This document shows, in pieces, positions 8,266 through 17,599 of a stretch of DNA of 64,000 bases. The translations under genes and the position numbers were made by a program. How positions within the stretch are numbered: the stretch's first letter is position 1; the number at the start of each line of letters is the position of its first letter. The DNA comes from an uncultured Christensenellaceae bacterium (GTDB lineage: Bacteria; Bacillota; Clostridia; Christensenellales; Borkfalkiaceae): contig CAJULO010000002.1 of the NCBI GenBank assembly GCA_910586945.1, positions 120,367 through 184,366 of the forward strand. The letters run 5' to 3'. The notes under the pieces are model-generated. The model was not told where the DNA came from. It made no database searches and worked only from the letters and a program-made list of their open reading frames with translations.

Positions 8266-8892
8266 ATGGATTGTATTAAAATAGGTAAAATAATAGGCAG
8301 ATTTATTGCAGAAAAGAGAAGGGAAATGCATTTAACAGAGCAAGAACTTGCAAATATGCTACATTTAAGTGAAAAGACAATTTTAGAATGGGAGAGTGGT
8401 CAAGGATGTCTTGATATTTTTATTGCATTTGAACTTTGTAATATTTTAGGTATAACTATAAATGAACTCTTATGTGGTAAAAAAATTGAAAGTTATCCAC
8501 TTGTTACGCATACTGCAGAAAATAAAGTGGATATATTCTATGTCAAACAAGACTATACTATAAAAAAATGGGCAGCAATTTGCATTATTATTCTCAATAT
8601 ATTTTTGCTAGGAATTGCTACGGTTATGATTCCATACATAAATGTACCGATTTGGATAAAAATCACAATAGTAGTAGTAACATTATTGTTACTCTTTATA
8701 AGTATAATACCAGTATGTGCTTTAACAAATAGTATGGGAAGATTCCAATGTAAACATTGTGAATATAAATTTACGCCAAAACTCGCTGCTTTTATTTGTG
8801 GTATACATACATGGAAGAAACGTTATTTAAAATGTCCACTTTGTCAAAAAAAGAGTTTTTGTAAATTTGAAAGTTATAAAAAAACAAAATAG
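8266..8892 (+). CDS. Membrane-anchored HTH (XRE) protein with C-terminal zinc ribbon
   Basis: A 208-residue protein. Residues about 5-65 form an XRE/Cro-type helix-turn-helix (IGRFIAEKRREMHLTEQELA, then LSEKTILEWESGQ). Two membrane spans follow (about 107-130 and 138-160). The C-terminus carries a four-cysteine ribbon, CKHCEYKF and CPLCQKKSFC. Similar XRE-plus-membrane proteins are known in Firmicutes, but the added zinc ribbon is less common; a role as a membrane-tethered sensor or regulator is inferred. ATG 8266 is preferred to TTG 8251. It follows the glycosyltransferases by 24 bases, so it may be the third gene of their operon and could regulate it. A terminator follows. Confidence 0.75.
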   Translation: MDCIKIGKIIGRFIAEKRREMHLTEQELANMLHLSEKTILEWESGQGCLDIFIAFELCNILGITINELLCGKKIESYPLVTHTAENKVDIFYVKQDYTIKKWAAICIIILNIFLLGIATVMIPYINVPIWIKITIVVVTLLLLFISIIPVCALTNSMGRFQCKHCEYKFTPKLAAFICGIHTWKKRYLKCPLCQKKSFCKFESYKKTK

Positions 8893-8901
8893 AATTAGGT
8901 T

Positions 8902-8929
8902 AAAAAGAGAGTTTAAACTCTCTTTTTTT
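8902..8929 (+). terminator. Intrinsic terminator after the HTH gene
   Basis: AAAAAGAGAGTTTAAACTCTCTTTTTTT: a self-complementary 9- to 12-bp stem with a T run. Confidence 0.9.
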
Positions 8930-9011
8930 AAGTATTATCAAGTTGTTAGAATAACATCTATAAAGATACACATACTCCTATAAAATAGGCATTTTGCCAA
9001 AAGGGGTATAT

Positions 9012-9557
9012 ATGAAAGCAACAGGGATTGTTAGACGTATTGATGAGTTGGGACGCGTTGTTATACCGAAGGAAATTCGTAGAACATTACGTATAAAGGA
9101 TGGCGACCCATTAGAAATTTTTATTGATAGAGATGAGCTTATGCTAAAAAAATATTCTCCTATGCAATCACTTGAAAAGTTTGCAGGTGGAAGTGTAAAA
9201 TCATTGAGTGAACTCAGTGGTTTTACAGCAATTATTTCTGATAGTAACGAAGTGTTATTTGTTGATGGAAAATTAAAAAAGGAAATACAAGGGAAGAAGA
9301 TAACAATGCAGTGTGAAAAATTGCTGCAAGAGCGAAAAACATATTTGGCAAATATAGTAGATGGAGGAAATATTTTACCTCTATTTGATGAACTTGAAAG
9401 TGAAATTACTGCACAGTTTATAGTCCCAATTGTGGCAAATAGTGATTGTTTAGGAGCTGTAATTTTAATAGCGGATGAAAAAGATTTAAAAATAGAGTAT
9501 AACGCTATTAATTTAACAAGACTTACTGCAGATATCTTGGCAAGTCAGTTTGAATAA
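9012..9557 (+). CDS. spoVT: Stage V sporulation protein T (AbrB-family regulator)
   Basis: 181 residues. The N-terminal swapped-hairpin AbrB DNA-binding domain (residues 1-50) is nearly canonical: MKATGIVRRIDELGRVVIPK, EIRRTLRIKDGDPLEI. The C-terminal GAF-like domain (about 60-180) is more divergent. SpoVT in Bacillus regulates genes in the forespore under sigma-G; here the partner sigma factors are not in the window. ATG 9012 is chosen because AAGGGG lies 7 bases upstream and the protein then begins as in all homologues. Its position directly before a SpoVB-like gene and mazG matches the conserved spoVT-spoVB-mazG order of Bacilli and Clostridia. Confidence 0.95.
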   Translation: MKATGIVRRIDELGRVVIPKEIRRTLRIKDGDPLEIFIDRDELMLKKYSPMQSLEKFAGGSVKSLSELSGFTAIISDSNEVLFVDGKLKKEIQGKKITMQCEKLLQERKTYLANIVDGGNILPLFDELESEITAQFIVPIVANSDCLGAVILIADEKDLKIEYNAINLTRLTADILASQFE

Positions 9558-9579
9558 GAAGAAAGTTTGAGTAAAATAT

Positions 9580-11130
9580 ATGAAAATAAAAGCAAAACAA
9601 AATTTTTTACAAGGGGCATTTATCATCTCATTAGGTGGTATAGTAGCTAAAATTTTAGGGGCATGTTATCGCATTCCACTTGCAAATATTTTAGGAGCAG
9701 AAGGGTTAGGGATATACCAAATGGTCTATCCTTTATATTGTTTATTATTAACAATTTCAGCGACAGGAATACCATCTGGTCTTGCGCGTATGGTATCAAA
9801 AGCTGATTTAGGAGAGGGATATAGTTCTAAAATTTTATTGAAAAAGGCACTTTTATTATTTGCTACAATTGGAATTGCAGCAAGTTTATTGATGTTTTTT
9901 TTATCTCCACTATTTGCCTTGATACAAAATGAGAATAAGAGTATTTTTGCTTATAGAATACTTGCTCCTAGTGTGTTATTTGTATCCATAATTTCCTGTT
10001 TTCGTGGATATTTTCAAGGGAAAAGCAATTTTATTCCAACAGCTACTTCTGAAATTATAGAGCAACTCATTAAAGTGCTTTTAGGTTTGACTTTCTTATT
10101 TACTTTTAAGAATATAACACAGGAAAAACTTGTTGGACTATCACTTTTAGCAGTGACTATAAGTGAAGGAATAGCTATGCTTTTTATGTTTTTTGTTGCC
10201 TTGAAAAGTCAAGCCTTGCAAAGGGAAGAGAGCAGTATTGACTTTGAAAAACCAACAAGTATGTTTTTACTGAGAGGGACAATTCCTGTAACTTTTGCTG
10301 CTGGACTTTTACCACTTTCCAATATGATTGACAGTATTTTAATTGTAAATATTTTAAAGAGAAAGACAGAGGATGCAACTTATCTATACGGACTATTTTC
10401 TGCTGGAGCAACGACACTTGTTGCTTTACCTGCTTCCATTTGTTATGGATTGGCGGCGGTGAGTGTCCCCACTATTGCAAGTTTATGTGCAACTGGAGAG
10501 AATATAAAAGCAGAAGAAAAGATAGTATTTGCTATTAAGTGTACACTATTTGTCGCTATGCCAGCAGCACTATTTTTACAGTTTTATGCACCATCTATAG
10601 CACAGTTACTCTTTCCAAAGCTGGTACAAAATGGGAATATGACTCTTGTACTTTTGATACAATGCACTGCATTTGCATGTTTATTTTTGGCATTGACCCA
10701 GACACTTTCAGCATGTTTAACCGGTATGGGAAAGGCTAAAGTTGCGGCTATATCTATGGCGATTGCCGTAACTGTAAAATTGATACTAGAAAGTATTTTA
10801 CTTTTTATACCAAAAGTTTCAATATTAGGGGCAGGAATTGCTGTAACTGCCTGCTATTTAGTTGCTTTTATTATAAATTTTGTGTATAGTATTAGAGAGA
10901 ATAAAATGAGAATTTCTACTTTATATCAAATTACGAAGTTTGGAGCAATTTCTCTTGGAGCAATACTGACAGGATTGATTGTGATAAAGATACATGTACT
11001 TTTAAGTTTGCTTGTTGCGAGTTGTGTATATTTATTTTTGTGCTATGTTGCAAAGGTATTTGATAGAGAAGAATTTGAATTTATTTCTTTTAAAAGGAAA
11101 AAAAGAGATGAAAAATTACGACAAGATTAA
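9580..11130 (+). CDS. SpoVB-like polysaccharide/lipid flippase (MOP superfamily)
   Basis: A 516-residue integral membrane protein with about 14 spans, in the MATE/MOP (MurJ/Wzx/SpoVB) superfamily. The N-terminus FLQGAFIISLGGIVAKILGA and the following YRIPLANILGAEGLGIYQMV are the hallmark of SpoVB-type transporters, which are thought to flip lipid-linked glycans for spore cortex or wall synthesis. It follows spoVT by 22 bases and overlaps mazG by 23 bases, so all belong to one operon. A SpoVB-like name is preferred over MurJ because of the gene context. Confidence 0.9.
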   Translation: MKIKAKQNFLQGAFIISLGGIVAKILGACYRIPLANILGAEGLGIYQMVYPLYCLLLTISATGIPSGLARMVSKADLGEGYSSKILLKKALLLFATIGIAASLLMFFLSPLFALIQNENKSIFAYRILAPSVLFVSIISCFRGYFQGKSNFIPTATSEIIEQLIKVLLGLTFLFTFKNITQEKLVGLSLLAVTISEGIAMLFMFFVALKSQALQREESSIDFEKPTSMFLLRGTIPVTFAAGLLPLSNMIDSILIVNILKRKTEDATYLYGLFSAGATTLVALPASICYGLAAVSVPTIASLCATGENIKAEEKIVFAIKCTLFVAMPAALFLQFYAPSIAQLLFPKLVQNGNMTLVLLIQCTAFACLFLALTQTLSACLTGMGKAKVAAISMAIAVTVKLILESILLFIPKVSILGAGIAVTACYLVAFIINFVYSIRENKMRISTLYQITKFGAISLGAILTGLIVIKIHVLLSLLVASCVYLFLCYVAKVFDREEFEFISFKRKKRDEKLRQD

Positions 11131-11860
11131 AAAAGAAAATTATACACTTGCGAATCTGATTGAGATATTGCAAATATTACGCGCACCTGATGGTTGTCCA
11201 TGGGATAGAGCACAGACACATACTTCTGTCATTGGTAATTTGATTGAAGAATGCTATGAAGTAGTAGATGCCATTGAGTGTAATAGCGATGATAAGTTAC
11301 AGGAAGAGCTAGGGGATGTGCTTATGCAAGTAGCTTTTCATGTTGTGCTTGCAGAGGAGCGAAAGGCATTTGTAATGCAAGATGTCATAAATACCTTGTG
11401 TAATAAATTGATATATAGACATTCCTTTGTGTTTGGAGAAGATAGTGCAAACTCCGCTTATGAAGCATTAGAGTTTTGGGAAAAAAATAAAAAGATAGAA
11501 AAAGGACAAATAAAATTACAAGATACTTTATCTGATTTACCAAAAGCTTTTCCAGCACTGCTCCGTACAGAAAAGGCCATCAAACGCATCAACAAAGCGG
11601 AGATAAAATTTGTAGAGCAAAAAGATATTTTTGCAGCACTGCACAAGCAGCTAGAAAGTATACAAAATGGAGAAGATAGCTCAGACAGTATTGGCAAACT
11701 TTTTATACTCAGTACAATGCTTGCCAATCAATTACATATTTCTGCAGAAGAGGCGACCCGTCAAACTATAAACAACTTAATCAATAAACTTATCTATAGC
11801 GATATTCAAGAGGAAAATATGCATGAGATAGAGTTAAAATGGGAAGGGAAAGAAAAATGA
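11108..11860 (+). CDS. mazG: Nucleoside triphosphate pyrophosphohydrolase MazG
   Basis: A 250-residue MazG that hydrolyses (d)NTPs to NMP and pyrophosphate. The first MazG domain is strong: LRAPDGCPWDRAQTHTSV, then the EECYE and EELGDVLMQV metal-binding glutamate/aspartate motifs. The second half (FVFGEDSANSAYEALEFWEK) is the usual continuation, and the C-terminal helical part is divergent. ATG 11108 gives the standard start; the reading frame is open further upstream but only inside the flippase gene. It ends in ATGA shared with dus. Position after spoVB is conserved. Confidence 0.92.
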   Translation: MKNYDKIKKENYTLANLIEILQILRAPDGCPWDRAQTHTSVIGNLIEECYEVVDAIECNSDDKLQEELGDVLMQVAFHVVLAEERKAFVMQDVINTLCNKLIYRHSFVFGEDSANSAYEALEFWEKNKKIEKGQIKLQDTLSDLPKAFPALLRTEKAIKRINKAEIKFVEQKDIFAALHKQLESIQNGEDSSDSIGKLFILSTMLANQLHISAEEATRQTINNLINKLIYSDIQEENMHEIELKWEGKEK

Positions 11861-12804
11861 TTCATGCATTAAAAATTGGTGAAATAGTTTACAAAAATAA
11901 TCTCTTTGTGGCACCACTTGCTGGATATACAGACTTTGCCTTTCGCAAACTATGCTATCAATTTGGAGCAGGTCTTTGTTTTACTGAAATGGTCAGCAGT
12001 AAAGGGCTTGTTTATGGGAGTGAAAAGACTGAAGAGTTGTTGCATCTAGATGAGACAGAGACAGTGACTGCAACACAAATTTTCGGTAGTGACCCCTATA
12101 TTATGCGTCAAGCATGTGAGAGCGCGGCATTACAAAAATTCAGACATATTGATATCAATATGGGATGTCCTGTGCCGAAACTTTATAAGAATGGTGAAGG
12201 CAGTGCATTATTGAATAATTTTCCACTTGCCGAAAAGATTATAAAAGAATGTAAAAAAAGTGGTAAAGTTATCACTGTAAAGTTTAGAGTAGGCTTAGAA
12301 GAAGATAAACTTTTAGCAACAGAATTTGCAAAACTATGTGAAGGAGCCGGAGCAGATTCCATTACTATCCATGGTAGAGTGCGTAGTAATGGGCATACTG
12401 GGAAAGTTGATTATAAACAGATAGCATCAGCGAAAAAGGCAGTACAGATTCCTGTCATTGCAAATGGTGGAATACAAAATCGGCAAGATGCGCTCAAGAC
12501 ATTGCAAGAGACAGGAGCAGATGGTATTATGGTTGCACGAGGAGCTATGGAAAATCCGCATATATGTAGTGAAATTTTATATGATAGTCCACCGACGGCA
12601 TGGAAGAAAAAAGAAAGTATTTTACAGCAGCTATCTGATATGCAAAAATTTTATTCTGATAAATTTATTATAGTACAAATGCGTAAAATGATTGCATTCT
12701 ATAGCAAGGGTATGCCAAATAGTAGTATATATCGAAAACAACTTTTTTCTTGTAATAGCATTGTAGAATTAGAAAAATGCATTACACAAATTTTTACAGT
12801 ATAA
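11857..12804 (+). CDS. dus: tRNA-dihydrouridine synthase
   Basis: A 315-residue FMN-dependent enzyme that reduces uridine to dihydrouridine in tRNA. It shows the TIM-barrel N-terminus with APLAGYTDFAFRKLC, then NMGCPVPK with the catalytic cysteine, ITVKFRVGL, IHGR and IPVIANGGI, and GIMVARGAMENPHI for FMN phosphate binding. The start at 11857 overlaps mazG by ATGA and has GGGAAAG upstream. A longer start at 11839 would add six residues and is less likely. It ends the spoVT operon. Subfamily (DusB-like) is likely but not certain. Confidence 0.93.
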   Translation: MIHALKIGEIVYKNNLFVAPLAGYTDFAFRKLCYQFGAGLCFTEMVSSKGLVYGSEKTEELLHLDETETVTATQIFGSDPYIMRQACESAALQKFRHIDINMGCPVPKLYKNGEGSALLNNFPLAEKIIKECKKSGKVITVKFRVGLEEDKLLATEFAKLCEGAGADSITIHGRVRSNGHTGKVDYKQIASAKKAVQIPVIANGGIQNRQDALKTLQETGADGIMVARGAMENPHICSEILYDSPPTAWKKKESILQQLSDMQKFYSDKFIIVQMRKMIAFYSKGMPNSSIYRKQLFSCNSIVELEKCITQIFTV

Positions 12805-12899
12805 AAGTGTAGGAGTATATAGTTATATTTTATATATAGTGCAATAGAAGAGAAATAGTAAGATAATGCAATCTGTACTTTTTTATAAGGAGTATACAT

Positions 12900-13592
12900 A
12901 TGGACGATAAAAAATCATCAAATGAAAACAATGTAACTGAAAAGAAGGACAAGGATACTGAAATTATCCAATCTAGCAATAATAGCAATATTAAGGAAAA
13001 AAATAAATTTTTGCGTACAAATTATATTACAAAAATAGCACTCTTTTCCGCACTTGCCTTTATATTGTCGCTCATACAGTTTCCTGTTCCTTTTCTACCA
13101 AATTTTCTAAAATTTAATTTTTCTGATTTTATCTTTTTAATTGCTACCTTTTGTTTAGGTACTGTTGCCGGTTCTATTGTTGTTGTAGTGAAAGTTTTAT
13201 TATCACTCTTTAATAGTTTTACTGGATATGTAGGCGAATTTGCAGACTTATTATGTTCTCTTGCTTTTGTACTTCCTGCGGGATTGATTTATAGAAAGTT
13301 TAGAAGTTTCAAAGGAGGTATTTTTGCCTGTCTTATTGCAACCATTTCTAGCACAATTGTCGGGGTAGTTTGCAATTGGACTTTCTTAGTTGAAATTTAT
13401 GCACGCATAGTCACATGGGAGGGATTACTTGCCGCAATGCGACCACTCTTTAAGGATATAACACAAGAAAAATTTTATGCTATCTATTTAACCACCGGTG
13501 TTTTGCCCTTCAATTTGTTGCGTTGCCTATTTGCATCGGCGATAACCATTTTAAGTTATAAAAAGTTATCTATATTACTTAAAAAATTTTAA
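12900..13592 (+). CDS. ribU: ECF transporter S component, riboflavin type (RibU-like)
   Basis: A 230-residue membrane protein with about six spans after a polar, Asn/Lys-rich 40-residue N-terminal tail. The segment LAFILSLIQFPVPFLPNFLK and then FNFSDFIFLIATFCLGTVAG are typical of RibU, the substrate-binding subunit of the energy-coupling-factor riboflavin transporter. The ECF ATPase and EcfT partners are not in the window. A GGAG site is 7 bases upstream. I see no FMN riboswitch in the 95-base leader, which is unusual for RibU in Firmicutes. The long hydrophilic tail is also atypical. Confidence 0.85.
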   Translation: MDDKKSSNENNVTEKKDKDTEIIQSSNNSNIKEKNKFLRTNYITKIALFSALAFILSLIQFPVPFLPNFLKFNFSDFIFLIATFCLGTVAGSIVVVVKVLLSLFNSFTGYVGEFADLLCSLAFVLPAGLIYRKFRSFKGGIFACLIATISSTIVGVVCNWTFLVEIYARIVTWEGLLAAMRPLFKDITQEKFYAIYLTTGVLPFNLLRCLFASAITILSYKKLSILLKKF

Positions 13593-13627
13593 TTGCTAAA
13601 TTGGAAAAATTTTTATATAATAGGTGT

Positions 13628-14023
13628 ATGAAAACATCAAGCAGAGAGGAAACAATTGCATTTGCAAAAAACTATGCCAAAAGTTTACAGTCTGGAGATA
13701 TTTTGCTTTTAAGTGGTGATTTAGGAGCAGGAAAAACAACTTTTGTACAAGGACTTGCTAGCGGACTTGGTATTGCAGAAGAGATTACAAGTCCAACTTA
13801 TGCCTATATGAATAATTATAATGATAAACTTTATCATTTTGATTGTTATCGTATTCAAAATGCAATGGAGGCTGAAGTACTAGGGTTGACAGACTATTTT
13901 GATTTAGATGGTATATGTGTCATAGAATGGGCGGAGAATATTTTAGATATCTTGCCGGCAGAATGTAAAAAAATTATTTTAAAAAAAATAGATGAAAATA
14001 CAAGGGAGATTGAAGTTCTATGA
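13628..14023 (+). CDS. tsaE: tRNA threonylcarbamoyladenosine biosynthesis ATPase TsaE
   Basis: 131 residues; ATPase that works with TsaB and TsaD to make t6A at position 37 of ANN-reading tRNAs. Walker A is SGDLGAGKTTF, then the SPTY switch and HFDCYR, and VIEWAEN; all are family signatures. ATG 13628 gives the standard start. It shares ATGA with tsaB, so the genes are translationally coupled. The gene is 35 bases after ribU and may be read from the same transcript. Confidence 0.94.
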   Translation: MKTSSREETIAFAKNYAKSLQSGDILLLSGDLGAGKTTFVQGLASGLGIAEEITSPTYAYMNNYNDKLYHFDCYRIQNAMEAEVLGLTDYFDLDGICVIEWAENILDILPAECKKIILKKIDENTREIEVL

Positions 14024-14634
14024 ACTATTTGGCAATAGATTGTACAAGTAACTCCTTATGTGTTATCGCTAGAAAGGATAAAAAACTTGCCACTCGTTTT
14101 ATAGAAAATAGTCAATTGCAACATTCCGTGTTGTGTATGTCATTGGTTGAAGAAGTTTTAACTACTCTAAATTTAAGTATTGAAAGTTGTGATTTTTTGT
14201 GTGGTGTAACAGGACCGGGGTCCTTTACTGGAATACGGGTAGGCCTTTCAACAATTTTAGGATTTGCTGTTGCTGCAAAAAAAAATAAAATAGGTGTAAC
14301 ATCCTATCAAATGCTGTCATATGATAAACTAGAAAGGTTTTTAGCCGTGATTGATGCAGGCAAGAATCATTTCTATGTATGTGGTTATGATAACGGAAAA
14401 GTTATTTTACCGCCTGCACATATATCTTTAGCAAAACTCGAAGAGCTTTCAAAAGAATATATCTTATATTCCTTTATGCCTTTACCTGTGCCACATAAAC
14501 TTTGTAATAAAATCAATTGTTTAGAAGGCGCAATACAACAGGCAATACAAGAAAATTTTGTAAATTATCCCTTAAGACCTTTTTATGTAAAGAAAAGCCA
14601 AGCGGAAGAAAATTTACAAAATAGAGGCAAATAA
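14020..14634 (+). CDS. tsaB: tRNA threonylcarbamoyladenosine biosynthesis protein TsaB
   Basis: A 204-residue ASKHA-fold protein, partner of TsaD in t6A synthesis. It shows the N-terminal LAIDCTSNSLCV, then GVTGPGSFTGIRVGLSTILG, the universal TsaB motif. Length is slightly short (usual about 230), and the C-terminal region is divergent. It is coupled to tsaE by ATGA and followed after two bases by rimI, the common tsaE-tsaB-rimI order. Confidence 0.93.
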   Translation: MNYLAIDCTSNSLCVIARKDKKLATRFIENSQLQHSVLCMSLVEEVLTTLNLSIESCDFLCGVTGPGSFTGIRVGLSTILGFAVAAKKNKIGVTSYQMLSYDKLERFLAVIDAGKNHFYVCGYDNGKVILPPAHISLAKLEELSKEYILYSFMPLPVPHKLCNKINCLEGAIQQAIQENFVNYPLRPFYVKKSQAEENLQNRGK

Positions 14635-14636
14635 AA

Positions 14637-15080
14637 ATGGAGTTGACATTTGAAAGTTGGACAGTTGATGATTTGCCTAAAATTGCAAAAATAGAAAGGG
14701 AAACTTTTCGGCAATTTTGGACGCAAAAAATGCTTGAAGATAGCTTTTTGTTACCAAATATTTTAACAATTGCTGCAAAAAATGCAGACAATGTAGTTAT
14801 GGGTTATATTTTTGGACTGATTGGTAATGATAGTGTAGATATTGCAAATTTAGTCGTAAGTAAGCAATATGCTAGACAAAAAATAGCAACACAACTCTTG
14901 CAAAAGTTTGAAGTTTTGGCAAGAGAGCGGCAAATGCATCAGTTATTTTTAGAGGTAAGAGTATCCAACAGTGCTGCAATACAATTGTATTTAAAGAACG
15001 GATTTGTTGGAAAATATGCTCGTTTGCGTTATTATGATGATGGTGAAGATGCCTTAGTATTGCATAAGACAGTTATATAG
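14637..15080 (+). CDS. rimI: Ribosomal protein S18 alanine N-acetyltransferase RimI
   Basis: A 147-residue GNAT-fold acetyltransferase. The acetyl-CoA loop is VSKQYARQKIATQLL, the expected Q/RxxGxG/A position, although the usual final glycine pair is altered (QKIA instead of GxG). LEVRVSNSAAIQLYLKNGF and RYYDDGEDALVL match RimI closely. The assignment rests on these motifs and on its place after tsaE-tsaB. The altered CoA loop may still be functional, since Ala replaces Gly in several GNATs. Confidence 0.9.
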   Translation: MELTFESWTVDDLPKIAKIERETFRQFWTQKMLEDSFLLPNILTIAAKNADNVVMGYIFGLIGNDSVDIANLVVSKQYARQKIATQLLQKFEVLARERQMHQLFLEVRVSNSAAIQLYLKNGFVGKYARLRYYDDGEDALVLHKTVI

Positions 15081-15091
15081 GGGAACTTTTC

Positions 15092-15832
15092 ATGGAAGTT
15101 GTAGTTGAAGGTAAAAAAATCGACTATATACAAGAAGGGCAGGGTGAAAATATTTTATTTTTGCACGGATATCTCTCTTGTAAAGAAAGTTTTTATTATC
15201 AGTTACAGCACTTAAAAAGTAGATATAAGGTTACTGCAATAGATTGTGTTGGTTTTGGAAAAAGTGCTTGTCTAACAGAAGCTTGGAGTATTGCTGATTA
15301 TGCAAAACATACACTTGCATTGTTAAATGCTTTGCAAATTGACAGAACGCATATTATAGCACATTCATTTGGTGGAAGAATAGCACTGTGGTTACTCGCC
15401 CATTATCCACAATATTTTGAGCGAGCAGTTTTAACAGGCTGTGCTGGACTTATTCCGAAAAGAGGTTTAAAATATCATATAAAAGTAAAAGGGTATAAGC
15501 TTTGTAAAAAAATTTTTCCCAATTTTGCTGAAAGACATTTTGGCTCTCAAGAATATAGAACACTTTCGCCAATCATGCAAGAGAGCTATAAAAAAATCGT
15601 AAATGATGACTTATTTTATTGTCTTGCAAAAATACAGAGTGAAACACTCTATATTTTTGGAGAAAAAGATAAACAAACACCACTCTATATGGCCGAAAAA
15701 TTGTATGCGAACACGCCCAATGCTCGCTTGCAAATTATGCAAGGTGCAAGTCATTTCTGTTTTTGTGAGCAAGTTGCTTTATTCAATGATATTACTTTAA
15801 AGTTTTTACAATATGGCAATACTACAACATAA
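15092..15832 (+). CDS. Alpha/beta hydrolase
   Basis: A 246-residue alpha/beta hydrolase with oxyanion HGYLS, the nucleophile elbow AHSFGG (Ser), an acid FGEKD and a C-terminal His in ASHF. These make a complete catalytic triad. There is no signal peptide, so it is cytoplasmic. It follows rimI by 11 bases and may be co-transcribed. The substrate cannot be inferred; the fold covers esterases, haloperoxidase-like and proline iminopeptidase-like enzymes. Confidence 0.85.
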   Translation: MEVVVEGKKIDYIQEGQGENILFLHGYLSCKESFYYQLQHLKSRYKVTAIDCVGFGKSACLTEAWSIADYAKHTLALLNALQIDRTHIIAHSFGGRIALWLLAHYPQYFERAVLTGCAGLIPKRGLKYHIKVKGYKLCKKIFPNFAERHFGSQEYRTLSPIMQESYKKIVNDDLFYCLAKIQSETLYIFGEKDKQTPLYMAEKLYANTPNARLQIMQGASHFCFCEQVALFNDITLKFLQYGNTTT

Positions 15833-15855
15833 AATATTTTAGGATACAAAAAGTT

Positions 15856-17487
15856 ATGCAATTCATTCATATTATATCAGCACTGGCTATTGCAGTGGTT
15901 ACAACACCGTTTTTTGCACTTTGTAATAGGCATATTTTAGGAGCATTGCAACAGAGTTCTTATAACAACCGTATATTTTTTGCTTGGACAAAACGAAAGG
16001 GGAATATGGTGTATTCCCGCTACAACCAACTTTCCCTTTTGATTTTACTGGGCATGAGTATTCTTGCAATAGGATTTATTTTTTTAGGTGATAGATATGC
16101 TGGATATATATCAAACCTTTCTATTCTCATCTTTACCATATTGTTTATAGTTGCAAGTAAAAAGGCATTAAAAGTGCCACTTGTCTATACCAAAAGGGTA
16201 AAAAGAATTTTTATTTATCAAACTATTTTTATATTTATTCTAACAACCGCTTTTGCTTTTTTAGCAGAACAGATTGTTATATGGTGTAATCAATATTCTT
16301 ATTTACAGCCATTTTCAGCAATGCGATTTGCAATTTTTATAGTGATACCGCTTTTATATGTACCATTACTGATGCTGGCAAATTGTATAGATAGTCCTTA
16401 TTCTAAGAAAAGGAATAGAGAATATGTACAGCGAGCAAAGGAAAAACTTGCAAATTGTTCTTGCAAAAAAATTGCAATTACAGGCAGTTTTGGAAAAACT
16501 TCTGTAAAGAATATTTTGAAAACTATTTTAGAGCAAAATTACACTGTTTTAGCAACACCAAAGTCCTATAATACACCAGTAGGTATTGCCAAAACAATTG
16601 AAAATGTCAATCTAAACGACTATCAATTTATTATTACTGAAATGGGTGCCAGAAATGTGGGGGATATAGCGGAATTATGTAATATAGTTCATCCCGATTA
16701 TTCCATCATTACGGGGATATGTCCACAACATTTTGAAAGTTTTAAAAGTATAGAGGCCATTATTCAAACCAAAGGGGAAATTTTACAGGGTACGAATACA
16801 GATGGTTTGGCAATTTTAGCGGCCGATAAAAACACACAAACATTATTTGCTAGAGAGGATTCTGTACAAAAAATACTTGTTGGGGAGAACGGTACTTTTA
16901 CACCTAAAAATATAAGTTGTAGTCCAGAAGGTACGACATTTACAATAGAAATTGACAATAAAGATATAGCTTTTCAAACAAAATTACTCGGACGCCATTG
17001 TGCAAACAATATAGCACTAGCAGTTGCACTCTGCGTAGAGCTTGGAATGCCAATTGAAAAAATTGTGCAAGGCGTTGCTATGCTAGACTATATACCACAT
17101 AGACTTGCACTTACTACAGTAAATGGTGTAAATATTTTAGATGATGCTTTTAGTACAAATTGTGTAGGGGCGAAATGTGCTATTGAGGTATTAAAACTAT
17201 TTACTGGTAGAAAGATTGTAGTTACATGTGGAATTGTAGAGCTTGGCATTTTAGAAGCACAAGAAAATAAACGACTAGGCGAATATTTATGTGGTTTAGA
17301 TAGTATAATTCTTGTTGGAGGTAATTTAGTTTCAGCTGTAAAATCCGGTTATTTAGAGCATGGTGGAAATGCAGAAAATATTGTACTTGTATCCACCTTA
17401 CAAGAAGCTCAAAATATTTTGAAAAATCAATTAAAGGCTGGAGATACTGTTTTATTTTTAAATGATTTACCTGATATTTATAATTAA
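15856..17487 (+). CDS. MurF-like Mur ligase with N-terminal membrane domain
   Basis: A 543-residue protein. Residues 1-180 contain about five membrane spans; residues about 205-543 are a Mur ligase with ATP loop GSFGKTS (210-216), TPKSYNTPVGIA, ITEMGARNVGDI, HRLALT and DDAFSTN. These motifs match MurF, which adds D-Ala-D-Ala to UDP-MurNAc-tripeptide. Canonical MurF has no membrane domain. It is followed by a D-Ala-D-Ala ligase gene, the standard MurF partner, although a terminator lies between them. It may be the cell's MurF in a membrane-bound form or a paralogue that acts on a related lipid-linked substrate. A genome-wide check for a second murF would decide. Confidence 0.85.
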   Translation: MQFIHIISALAIAVVTTPFFALCNRHILGALQQSSYNNRIFFAWTKRKGNMVYSRYNQLSLLILLGMSILAIGFIFLGDRYAGYISNLSILIFTILFIVASKKALKVPLVYTKRVKRIFIYQTIFIFILTTAFAFLAEQIVIWCNQYSYLQPFSAMRFAIFIVIPLLYVPLLMLANCIDSPYSKKRNREYVQRAKEKLANCSCKKIAITGSFGKTSVKNILKTILEQNYTVLATPKSYNTPVGIAKTIENVNLNDYQFIITEMGARNVGDIAELCNIVHPDYSIITGICPQHFESFKSIEAIIQTKGEILQGTNTDGLAILAADKNTQTLFAREDSVQKILVGENGTFTPKNISCSPEGTTFTIEIDNKDIAFQTKLLGRHCANNIALAVALCVELGMPIEKIVQGVAMLDYIPHRLALTTVNGVNILDDAFSTNCVGAKCAIEVLKLFTGRKIVVTCGIVELGILEAQENKRLGEYLCGLDSIILVGGNLVSAVKSGYLEHGGNAENIVLVSTLQEAQNILKNQLKAGDTVLFLNDLPDIYN

Positions 17488-17499
17488 GTTGTAAATAGC

Positions 17500-17534
17500 A
17501 ATAGACGCTACAAGGCTAAGTAGCGTCTATTTTT
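17500..17534 (+). terminator. Intrinsic terminator after the MurF-like gene
   Basis: AATAGACGCTAC and GTAGCGTCTATT form a 12-bp stem around AAGGCTAA, followed by T residues. Confidence 0.92.
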
Positions 17535-17599
17535 ATGCAATACACAAAAAGCAAAGAGGATTCATATATTATTTATAAGTGTATCGTAAAGGAGAAAAT

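Noticed and set aside
12805..12899. FMN riboswitch ahead of ribU
   Set aside because: The 95-base leader is too short and lacks AGGGUGAAAUUCC-type cores.
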